Assembly: GCA_030848705.1 (NCBI GenBank)
Contig: CM061245.1
Coordinates: 40,924,711 to 40,988,710 of the forward strand
Length of the DNA: 64,000 nucleotides
Direction of reading: 5' to 3'
DNA from: Heracleum sosnowskyi
Lineage: Eukaryota > Streptophyta > Magnoliopsida > Apiales > Apiaceae
Every line of letters starts with the position of its first letter. Position 1 is the stretch's first letter. Below are positions 11,577 through 20,890 of the stretch, in pieces. The notes beneath the pieces are model-generated. The model did not search any database. It saw nothing but the letters and a program-made list of their open reading frames with translations, and was not told where the DNA came from. A program made the position numbers and the translations under genes.

Positions 11577-12251
11577 TTAGTCTCTAATTTCACCTTCTTC
11601 AAAGGTGACTAGAAGATCTTTGTCAAGGACACGATCACTTTCAGAAACCACACCACTTGGCATTACTGGTTGAGTGGTGATCTTCTTCAATCTGTTCTTC
11701 ATCTGAGCATACCTTGGAACTTTCTCCGTGCAGTAGTCTGAGATCATATCAGCAACTTCAGACTTGTCTTCAGTGGTAAACCCAGAAGTTCTCAGAAGAT
11801 TCTCCAACTTCACCAGTTGCATTGCAGTCTGTAGCTTTAAAGAATCAGGATCCAGCCTTACAGTCTCCAAAGTTGTACCTCTGTAGATTTTGACTTCATA
11901 AGGAAATTGTACAACTTGAGGGCTGGCCTTCATAGCAGAATCTCTTAGCCTGTCATATAGAAGCTCGTTCAAGCAAGAAGATCTCTTTACCTTACTCATT
12001 AGAATCCACAATTCAGAGAGAGATCTTCTTTGGAGTACTTCAAGAGAAACAGTGAATGACCCTTCAAGAGCACTTGACACATAGATAAACAGTTCTTGCC
12101 TCACTTGATCAAATGCATATGTAATCCTCAGGATATCTTCCTTCAATTCCTTCATGTATAATGAATTGTCAGGATTAACAGTTCTGATCTTCTCAAGTAA
12201 CTTCAGAAAAGTAGCATCATTGTTTGTGCCTCTTTGAGGGATATCAAACAT
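11577..12251 (-). pseudogene. C-terminal part of the extra (post-pol) ORF of the truncated copia
   Basis: A 224-residue open frame lies between the truncation point and the 3' LTR, on the element's coding strand. That is where Sirevirus-type copia elements carry an additional ORF after pol. It has a helical N-terminal half and, near residues 115-205, a VQFPYEVKIYRGTT / SEVADMISDYC / RLKKI pattern. This loosely parallels the VFTFKGGREQVWPL / SEVVSKICQLK pattern near the end of the 1488-residue ORF at 38376-42842. No signal peptide or membrane segment is seen. It is separated by a frame break from the upstream frame at 12279-12662. The function of this protein class is unknown. Confidence 0.5.
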
Positions 12252-12278
12252 CTCCCTTTTCTTATCCCAATTGTTTCC

Positions 12279-12662
12279 CTACTTCATCCTCACATCCAAT
12301 CTCCTTTCTTTGACATGAATACTATGAAGACGTTGTTTGTCTTCATGTTCAGCCTTTTGAATCTTTAGCTTCTGAGATATGATGTCGGAGACCTTGGCAT
12401 TCTCATCCTCCTTTCTCCTTAATTCTGCTTGTTGCTTCTTCAACTCCTTTTGAAACAAAGGGTCAGGTGTGTATAGATCAGCTTCATCTTCCCAATCATC
12501 AAAGTTTGCTGCCTCTTCAACCTCCTCCTCACCAAAAGTTTCTTCAGGTATGGTCTTCTCCAGATCACCAGATGTGTCAAATTGGAAGTCATCCTGTTCA
12601 CCGTGGTAGTAGTAGGCATCATCAAAGACAGTATCCTCCAATGATTGTTTACCTTCAATCAC
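12279..12662 (-). pseudogene. upstream acidic/coiled-coil part of the same extra ORF, truncated
   Basis: This open frame of about 127 residues runs from the truncation point at 12662 and has no ATG at its start (GTG). It is rich in D/E in its first half (EETFGEEEVEEAANFDDWED), then has a charged helical part (QKELKKQQAELRRKEDE, KIQKAEHEDKQRL) likely to form a coiled coil. It ends 27 bp before the next frame on the same strand, consistent with one gene broken by an indel. No domain is recognised. Confidence 0.4.
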
Positions 12663-12734
12663 TATATAAACTATAATATGTTTATATTATAATATAAACT
12701 AAGTAATATTATATGTTTATATTGATTTTTGTCA

Positions 12735-12804
<70 letters not shown>
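12735..12804. repeat. (AT)n microsatellite
   Basis: An almost pure AT dinucleotide run of about 70 bp in the 3' part of Helitron A. A related run is at the same relative place in the Helitron fragment near 62107. Confidence 0.95.
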
Positions 12805-12805
<1 letters not shown>

Positions 12806-13002
12806 CAATGGTATCGGTCCAACAAAATAAAAAATCAAACTATATAAACAAACAAAATATGTAAATATTTTATTATAGTACTTACCCAAATACAAATTTT
12901 ATAGAATATATTTTATTTTATATTTATTTTATTTTATTTTATATATTAATTTCACAATTTTTATTCTAATATTCTTTTTCTTAACAAATATATTCTAATA
13001 CC

Positions 13003-13029
13003 GCTGCGAAGCGCGACTTAGTAACCTAG
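13003..13029 (+). other. Helitron A 3' terminus (hairpin plus CTAG)
   Basis: Imperfect stem GCTGCG / CGCGAC around AAG, eight bases (TTAGTAAC), then CTAG at 13026-13029 and a following T. This is the standard Helitron 3' end, and its counterpart in Helitron B has a perfect stem. Confidence 0.8.
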
Positions 13030-13289
13030 TATACTTATAAAAAGGAGAAGACGGGGGCGTTGAGGTGGCGGCTCTCAGATCGTTTCGTTGTATTTTTCTA
13101 ATTTTCTCAAATTTTTGAATTTTTAATATTAAAAATTACAACTTCCTTTATTATTTTCAATTTTGTAGGAAGAAATTGAAAATTTATAACTTCCTTTATT
13201 ATTTTCGATTTTGTAGGAAGGTATTTGTAGGATCTTTCAATTTTGTAAACAGGAATTTGTCTTGTGTTAATAATTACAATTTTCTTTTG

Positions 13290-14085
13290 TTACTTGATAG
13301 AACTTTCTTTTATTATTTTCAAACTTGTAAGAATGGAGGAATTGGAAAATTACAACTTCTTTATTAATTTCGACGTTGTACTCAAATTTGTAAGATCTAA
13401 TGTTGATTTCTTTATTACTTTCGAACTTTTAGGATCTAATGCATTAATATTTATAAGTTTCTTTAATTATTTTCAATCTTGATAGAACTGTCTTTTATTA
13501 TTTTCAAATTTGTAAGAATGAAGGAATTGGAAAATTACAACTTCCTTAATATTTTTGAATTTGTAGGATCGTATGTTATTTAGAATTTTCTTTTATTATT
13601 TTCAATGTTGATATAACTTTCTTTTATTAATTTCAAATTTGTAAGAATGGAGGAATTGGAAAATTAAAACTTCCTTATTATTTTCGAATTTGAAGGATCT
13701 TATGTTAATAATTACAACTTTCTATATTATTATTATTTTCAATCTTGATAGAACTTTTTTTTATTATTTTCATATTTGAATAATGGAGGAATTGGAAAAT
13801 TACAACTTACTTATTATTTTCGAATTTGTAGGATCTTATGTTAATAATTACAACTTTCTGAATTATTATTTAGAAATTTCTTTTATTATTTTTCAATATT
13901 GAAATCTTGATAGAATTTTCTTTTATTATTTTCAAATTTGTAAGAATGGAGGAATTGGAAAATTACAACTTCCTTATTATTCTCGAATTTGTAGGATCTT
14001 ATGTTAATAATTACAACTTTCTGCATTATTATTTAGAAATTTCTTTTATTATTTTCAATCTTGATAGAACTTTCTACTTTTTAAC
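13290..14085 (+). repeat. minisatellite in Helitron B
   Basis: Imperfect tandem units containing GTAAGAATGGAGGAATTGG, AAAATTACAACTTCC, ATTTTCGAATTTGTAGGATC and TTATGTTAATAATTACAA. Short open frames over it are products of the repeat and are not annotated as genes. Confidence 0.85.
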
Positions 14086-14223
14086 TTTTGAACATAATGG
14101 ATTTCCATGTTATTAACCTTACAATTACCTATAAATTAAAGGTCATTCATAACAAAAAATCTACACCAGAACTTTTTTACATAGCTCCAAATTTTTACAA
14201 TCATCTTTACAATCAATATAACT

Positions 14224-14513
14224 ATGGACTACACCATGTTGGATGCTTTGAACGACAACAGCTATACCTGGATGGTAGAGTACGAGTGTGTAGAATGTGG
14301 CAGTCTATTAATTCCAAAACTCATGAATAGATCAGTCTTGACATGATTTTGATCGATGAAAAGGTTAATAAATCAATATATTTGTAACTTATTAGTTTGT
14401 CAAATTGTATGATATTATAAACTTTTCTATGATATGTTGTATGATAAGAAAATTTGATCCATGCTACGATCCGAAGCTTTTGATCTCTCGGTTCAAAGAT
14501 CTTTTAAAGGAAG
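14224..14513 (+). pseudogene. RPA1-like gene of Helitron B, 5' part
   Basis: ATG at 14224 opens YTMLDALNDNSYTWM, the start of the RPA/DUF223-type OB-fold protein also found at 8266. One base is missing relative to that copy just after TGGATG. In the shifted frame it continues RVRVCRMWQSINSKTHE, then a stop, then ISLDMILIDEK. An intron probably follows (from about 14365). A second exon with FDPCYDPKLLISRFKDLLKE reads into the insertion point at 14513. The exon continues at 55953 after the retrotransposon. The gene is therefore triply broken: frameshift, stop and insertion. Confidence 0.7.
14509..14513. other. target site duplication GGAAG, left copy
   Basis: GGAAG directly precedes the TGTTAAC that opens the leftmost Tat LTR. 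The same five bases follow the rightmost LTR at 55948-55952. The pair shows that everything between them entered as one insertion. Confidence 0.9.
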
Positions 14514-15661
14514 TGTTAACGGAGGAATTTGTGATAACAAAATTTGAGGTTATGTGCTAAAATTAAGATCTACGACGGTGATTATTCGAAGGAATAATCG
14601 CCAGAAAGTAATGGTGATTGTGTTTGCAAAGAAGCTGAGATCAAAGGAGTTATGGTGGTCTCTATGAGCTCTCAACGTCCAACCCCTTTAATGTGCCTAC
14701 GTACCCTATATTTATAGGGATCAAGCTTCACGTAGTTCTAGTAGAACAAGGATACTAAGTCCACTAGAGATAGAACTCCTTGGCCGGACTACAAGGGTCC
14801 TAAGTCTATTAGAGATAGGTTTCCTTTAAGATAAGCATCAAGCATAGTCCATATCGGACTAGAACTCTTAACTTATCACAAAAATGTATATCCAAGCCCA
14901 CTAAGGAGAGCCCGTACGATGAAGCCTAGCCAATGACCCCAAGGCTTAACCAAGACCGTGCCTTCACGGATCTAACATTAGTCCCAACTATTGGAATTAA
15001 CATCATCCGCTACCAACTATCACATCAATCATTAGTTATAGGGACAAGTCATGGCTTACTTCAAATGCACAAGCGGATCCTTACCCCCCAATGAGGATAA
15101 CCCACCAGACTATAGGGTAAGTTCTCCAAAGTTATCGTCGCACCAGTTATATCTTATTCCCCCAACAAGGACAACTTGTCAGAATACAGGAACATACCCT
15201 TTTTGTGCATAGACAAGCTTAATCATACCCGGACCTTCTAATGAGGGCAACTCATCAAAATGTGGAACCAGGCCTTCACTTCATAATATTCCATAAACTC
15301 TTAGAATATATGAATTATTAGATAACATCTCGTTCAACCTTCGTGTCACCTCCAAATTGGCGCTCCAACATGATTCTTTATGGCATGTTGGCGCGCCTAC
15401 CTTCTTCTTGCACACTACAGACACCCCTACTCCTTCCATGTACCATGTTGACGCTCCAAGCCATCCTTGGTGCTCCAACCTAATCTTTGGTGCTCCATCA
15501 TAATCTTTGGCGCTCCAACTTGGTCTTGGTCCTGCTAGGTATTTCGAATACCCCCCATTTGTCATGAATTCATAATATTTCTGTCTTCCAACTCTCTTAG
15601 CCGTTGACCCCCTGTTGGATAGTCAACCCCCTTTTTTCCAATATAAATTTGTGATTTAACA
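14514..15661 (-). repeat. Tat 3' LTR (LTR1)
   Basis: 1148 bp, TGTTAAC...TTTAACA. It matches LTR2 almost throughout; LTR2 has one extra 20-bp unit of the GGTGCTCCATCATAATC repeat. It carries one exact GGCGCGCC (15390) and several GGCGCTCC relatives. Open frames inside it are not genes. Confidence 0.9.
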
Positions 15662-15676
15662 ACTACCCCCCAAGTC
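15662..15676 (-). other. Tat polypurine tract
   Basis: The minus strand reads GACTTGGGGGGTAGT directly before LTR1. The same tract is next to LTR2 at 53871, confirming that both internal regions have the same orientation. Confidence 0.85.
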
Positions 15677-16305
15677 TCTATTGTATTAACGATGCAAAGA
15701 TACTTGAACTAAAAATTTATGCATACGCAGTAATCCTTTGGCGCGCCAAGGGATCTCTTCTCTTTGAGATACGTATACGCCTAACCGTATATCTATACGG
15801 TCCGCTCCAGGAGTATTTAAACCCCGCATTTCCCCCCTTTCTTCCCCATTCGCCATTTCTCTCTCTTCAAGAACGCTCTCAGAAAACCCTAATCACCTTT
15901 TCGATTAAAACGGCCTCAAATCGCTACCATTCATCAAATCGACTGTAACCCATCAATCTTTATCATTCAAGGTACGTTTTGAATCTTTTTTTGTAGATTT
16001 TCACCATGTATTCTGTTAGATACAAGTATTTTAAGTTTTACACTTTTCGTGTTCTTCATAAACTCAATCGTGTATAATTGTATGTATATCTGTTTAATCC
16101 ATTTCTATGCCATGCCTTTTTTTTAACACATCTTTCTAGCTGATAACTAGAAATAAGTTTATTGGCGCGCCATTTATCTTGGTTTATCGGCGCGCCACGT
16201 ATCGTGGCGTGGCAAACCTTTAAAGGCATATCATACTTATAGGTCGATCCTTTTAAAGTATTTTAAGCAAACCTCGTTTGCGCGGCAACCCTTGATAAGA
16301 AAGAC

Positions 16306-17959
16306 ATGCTTCCCCGCTCACCTTCTTTTCTTCTTGGCTTGAAGCTGGCTAAAAAGGGAAACGCATCCTCCTCCTCTCCGTTTCACCCCTTTAAAGACTT
16401 CAATAGGAGAATTGGTCTTTCTTCAACACCCTTTCACTATCCTTCCTATCAATATTCTAACACCAAACCTTCTGATTTGGCGTGCCTATTAACATTATAC
16501 AAAGATAAACCATCCTTTTTTACAATGTCCTCATCATCTAGCCCCAACCAGACTCCCGAATCCTCTGCTGAAAACCTCACCAACCCATCACCCATTCCTC
16601 ACCTAATGGATTATGATTCTGAACTTGAAACTTGGGCAGAACCTTCGTCAACTAACCCCCCGTTGGCGCGCCAAAGTAAAAGAAAAAGAAAGAAAATTAT
16701 TGTGGAGGAGAGTGATTATGAAGATGAACTATTCGAGGAGCTGCATGCTAACCCTTCTGTTGTTGAGGACTTGGTAGACGACTCTGACAAAACTGAAAGT
16801 ACCAATCGTGGCGCGCCAACCGCTGAAGGTACCCAAGAAGATGACGAATTCACCTCTCATGAATCCTCTCTTGAGGAAACACTTCCATTTCCATTAAAAC
16901 CTCAAGATGCTGACATTGATTGGACCCGACATGGCCCTTTGTCTAAGAGAGAAATGGACCTTACTAGGAAAGAAGATGGAACCTTTGCTTGTGTAAACAT
17001 GTCTTCCACCATTCCAGAGAGAGACATAAAGAAAATCATGCAATTTTATTCTCAAGATGGGAGTTATGCCAAACCCCATCCTGATATGCGACCTCATAGG
17101 TTTGATATTGATAACATCAGGGTGCCAAGATCGGTGGTTACAGATAGACATATTCCCCTTGGTATTGGCGCGCCACTACACCCTTGGTTGCGTCAAATTG
17201 TAGATTGGTATCAAATAGCTCCCATTCAATTATCCCCAAATAGTTATAGGATGACCCTGGGACTCTTCATAATGTATAAAGAACTTGAATATCCTGACCC
17301 ATCCATGTTAGAATTAAGCTGTTTTTTAGTCTCCAATCCAACATTCCTGGTTACTACTTCCTAGTACCTTGGATATATCATATGGGAAAAGGTATTAATG
17401 ATGGCAAGGTCAGCAACATTAAGGATTGGAAAGAAAGATTTTTCTATCTTTATAACACACCCAGGCAACCAATTGAATTCAAAACTGGTGGTGAGCATAA
17501 CTTTTGTTTTACATTGGCGCGCCAACTAACGTTGGCGCCTCAAACTCCTTTTTTTTATATATAGTATACTTACTATCGCATAAAATTTCCTTTTTGTTTT
17601 CAGTAAAGCAACCAAAACCTTCACTAGTGGCACCACTTTCAACTCGATGTTCTAGAGTCTTATCTTTGCTAGAATCAGGCAAAAAACTTAATGCCCTGGT
17701 GACCTTTGACAATTTGAAAAAATATGGGTTTCTTCCTGCTCTAGCCGGTCATTCTGACTCCCCCCAACAGGGGAAAACCAAAAAACATAAAAGAAAACAA
17801 GTTGTCTCTGACAGTGAAGATGAAGGTAAAGTTTAACGATATTGGCGCGCCAATATTTAATTTTACATTCCAAAGTTATTTCTACGTGCATAATCCCTAG
17901 CAATATCAATATCACCCCTTAAATTGTTAAGTATTCGTTACGTACATTACTGTTCCTTG

Positions 17960-17998
<39 letters not shown>

Positions 17999-19006
17999 TA
18001 CAGATATGACTGGGGTTCCAAATTTGTTTGGCGTGCCAAAAGGAATATCTTCTATTCCACCAAGAAACTCCACAGTCACCATTCCTGTTTCAACCAAAAA
18101 ACATGCAGCGAGAAAGAACAAGACCCAAGATCCACCCCTAGATGTGCAACCTCCATCCAAGAAGCAGAACAGTGGTAAGACTGGAAAACAAGGGGTGGAT
18201 ACTCAAACTGACGAAGTTGGCGCGCCTTCCAATGTTGCCACGCCAAACTGCTCATCCTTGAGAGTGTTCAATACCTTTGGTCATCTCGGGGATTCTCTCA
18301 TCTCAGAAGTGGAATACAAAAGGTGGATGGCTAAGTCAGACAGTGACAAACAAAAACTTGCTACCCGTGCCTCACTTGATCTATTCTTATACAACTCTGT
18401 GTGTAAAAGAAATAAGGAGGAAAACCTCAAACGTATGAAAGAACTAGAAGCCGAGGTTGGAAAGCTCAAGACGGACGTAAAGTCCCTCAATTCTAAACTG
18501 AATAAATCTGAAACAGAGAAAAAAGCTGCAATTTCATCAATCTCCACTTTAGAAACCAAGTTGGCGCGCCAAGTTGAACTGGTGAAGGAAAAAGATTCCT
18601 TATACAAACCCTTGAGGAAAAAACAACTGATCTTGAGCTAAAATTAGATGAACTAGAAGAGGAGAAAGATTCTGGTTGGGCTGCTGAAAAGGAGAAATTA
18701 TCTAAAGAATCCTTTGATGAAGGAATCAAAGCTTACTGCATCACCTTTCTTGCTAGAGAGCCCAATTATGATTGGCGCCCCAAGTTTGGCGCGGGAATGG
18801 CTGATTTCCTAGCTGATCTTTCTCAGAAGGAAACCCAAGCCATCGCTGAAAAAAGGATTGCCCTTGAAGAAGTTCTTTCAACAGACAAAGTGGCGCGCCA
18901 ACCTGACGAAGATTCCAACCCTAAAAAGAGGGTTCCCGAGGAAAATGTGGAACACACATCTACAAACGCGCCAAAATCTGACCACCCTGGAGACATAGCA
19001 ACTTAA
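16306..19006 (+). pseudogene. antisense ORF of the Tat element (PF04195-type 'gypsy-type transposon' protein), two introns
   Basis: This gene runs opposite to gag-pol, between pol and the 3' LTR, a layout known for Tat elements. Exon 1 (16306-17490) has an acidic, basic-patched N-terminus and then the domain HIPLGIGAPLHPWLRQIV...QLSPNSYRMTLGLFIMYKE. That resembles the 'putative gypsy type transposon' family (PF04195). Intron 1 (GTGAGC...TTTCAG, 17491-17603) and intron 2 (GTAAAG...TTACAG, 17826-18003) are both phase 1 and restore the frame exactly. Exon 3 (18004-19006) encodes a long coiled coil (ELEAEVGKLKTDVKSLNSKL). Two one-base lesions, near 17324 (the second copy has the missing G) and near 18605, break the frame. 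Function unknown. Confidence 0.75.
17963..17995. repeat. (AT)n microsatellite within intron 2 of the antisense gene
   Basis: An AT dinucleotide run just before the TTTTTACAG acceptor. Confidence 0.9.
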
Positions 19007-19519
19007 TTTTTTAGTTTACCATATCATTCCAAACTCTTTATCTGCAAGTCTTTTGACCTTGAAAAGTTGTATTTCTAACTCGCTTTTATTCCTGTTATGG
19101 GTAGTACTATCTACCTTTATTATATACCTCACATTCATGCATTTTAGCAAAGTTGGACTTGTTGACGCGCCAAGTGCAAAAGGTGTGGCACATTTCTTTT
19201 AAAAAGGATCCATGTTGGCGCGCCCTTAGTGCTGGCGCGACAAATTAATTATAAAACAATCATAAACCAATAAAATTCATTCAGAAACAAAAACTGAAAA
19301 TTTTATAACTTGAAAATAACGCCCTCACGGCTTATAGCACGATGAGTACAAAAAATAAATTGTCCTCGGCATTGCCGGTATAAAGGCTTATAGCCAAAAC
19401 AAGAAATAAAAAACAACTTAATCACTAGCTCAAAAAGGGCGTGTGACCACTACCCCCCGAGACTAGGAGAATTTATTTGTTGCTAGTTTCAAGAACTGAT
19501 CGAGGCTTAAAAAGCTCTC
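19007..19519. other. Tat internal spacer between antisense gene and pol end
   Basis: No gene seen. It is the region where the two convergent genes (plus-strand antisense ORF, minus-strand pol) end. It holds one exact GGCGCGCC (19217) and two near matches (19175, 19233). Confidence 0.6.
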
Positions 19520-20890
19520 TTATTGATAATACTTCTTTAAATGAATGACATCCCAAGCTTTCGGGATTGGTTTGTCGTCCAAATCTGAAAGATAATAAGC
19601 TCCTCCCCATAAAATGACTCTGACTTTGTAGGGACCTTCCCAGTTTGCTCCGAACACCACATGAGCTGCAACCCTAGTATTTGGCATCACCTTTCTGAGA
19701 ACTAGATCACCAACCTTGAATGAACGAGCCTTCACCTTTCCATTATAAAACCTTGCAGCCCGTTGTTGGTAAGCTGTAAGCTTGACTTGTGATTTTTCCC
19801 TTTCTTCTTCCAATAGGTCAAAATACAACCTTTCATTGACCTGATTTGCTTCTTCATTGAAATTATCCTGTCTGAATGACCCCGCACCTATCTCCACCGG
19901 AACCATAGCCTCTGAACCATAAGCGAGCATGAAGGGAGACTCCCATGTCGTTGTTCTTGGAGTTGTATTGTAAGACCAAAGCACCATGGGCAATTCCTCT
20001 GGCCAACTTCCTTTACTATTCTCCAGCTTCGTCTTCAACGTATGCTTTATAATCTTATTCACCGCCTCTGTTTGTCCATTGCTTTGTGGATGATATACCG
20101 CTGCAAAATCTTTCTTGATATGTAATTCCTCACAAAGACCCCTCAATTCCTTGCTATCAAACTGTTTCCCATTATCAGAAATCAACTTGTAAGGAACTCC
20201 AAACCTGCACACAATAGAGTTAAAAACAAAATCCCTTAGTTTCTTTGCTGTTATGGTAGCCAATGGGGCAGCTTCCGCCCACTTAGTAAAATAATCCACA
20301 GCCACCACCGCATACTTTACTCCTCCCTTAGCTGTCGGAATTCTCCAATCAAGTTAATTCCCCACATAGCGAATGGCCACGGACTCAGTAAAGGTGTTAG
20401 AGATGCGGCAGGACTATGAGTATAGTTGGCAAATTTCTGACACTTATCACATGCCCGAGAAAATTCATAAGCATCTTTCTTCATGGTAGGCCAATAATAT
20501 CCCTGCTTCAAAATCTTCAATGCTAAAGATCCACCCCCCCCCCCGAGTGGTTGCCACAAATTCCTTCATGAACCTCTCTAAGGATATAATTACATTCCGC
20601 ACCTTCTATGCATTTTAGCAATGGTTGGTTAAAACCCCTTTTATATAGCATCCCATCGTACTCCACATACCTTGCTGCCTTATACCTGAGCTTTCTTGCC
20701 TCGATTATGTTTTCTGGTAACCACCCTTCTTTGATGTACTTCCATATCGGCGTCATCCATGTCACCTGCTCGTCCTCCACTATCTGCATCACATCAACTT
20801 CCCTAATACTAGGCTCCTGCAACACCTCCAAAGGAATGACGCCCAACAAACTCACATCCTTTTGTGATCCCCATTTTGCTAATGCATCAG
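19520..20890 (-). pseudogene. Tat pol 3' part: end of RNase H region and integrase, frameshifted
   Basis: On the minus strand the reading starts at the chromovirus insertion point (20890, ALAKWGS) and continues the pol broken at 46333. Order: linker, the H2C2 zinc-binding part of integrase (HEGICGNHSGG, then KILKQGYYWP and CDKCQKFAN), the catalytic core (VAVDYFTKWAEA with the first Asp, ISDNGKQFD with the second, NGQTEAVNK with the Glu), and the C-terminal domain (GDLVLRK, NWEGPYKV). Two frame breaks are visible: a 12-14 base C run at about 20535-20547, and a one-base loss near 20336 just before the core. Integrase would insert the element's cDNA; this copy cannot be made intact. Confidence 0.85.

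Larger units (their letters stand above)
7308..13029 (+). mobile_element. Helitron A, carrying a replication protein A-like gene
   Basis: The 5' end TCAATATACTTATATAAAGG lies at an A^T junction, as Helitrons require. The 3' end has an imperfect GC hairpin (13003-13017) followed by TTAGTAAC and CTAG, then a host T. The first 70 bp and the last 200 bp match Helitron B. Inside are a minisatellite, an RPA1-like gene and a truncated copia (9995-12662). Without that insertion the element is about 3.1 kb. No Rep/helicase gene was found, so it is non-autonomous. The 5' limit is less certain than the 3' limit. Confidence 0.7.
13030..14513 (+). mobile_element. Helitron B, left part
   Basis: TATACTTATAAAAAGGAG starts directly after the CTAG of Helitron A, so the two lie head-to-tail. 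The usual leading TC is not seen. The GAAGACGGGGGCG block matches the 5' end of Helitron A, and a minisatellite and the start of an RPA1-like gene follow. The element is cut at 14513 by the Tat-lineage insertion and resumes at 55953. The pieces add up to about 2.5 kb. Confidence 0.7.

Noticed and set aside
12735..12804. AT repeat as a possible cruciform origin or regulatory site
   Set aside because: Simple microsatellite expansion found at the equivalent place in a related Helitron; nothing else supports function.
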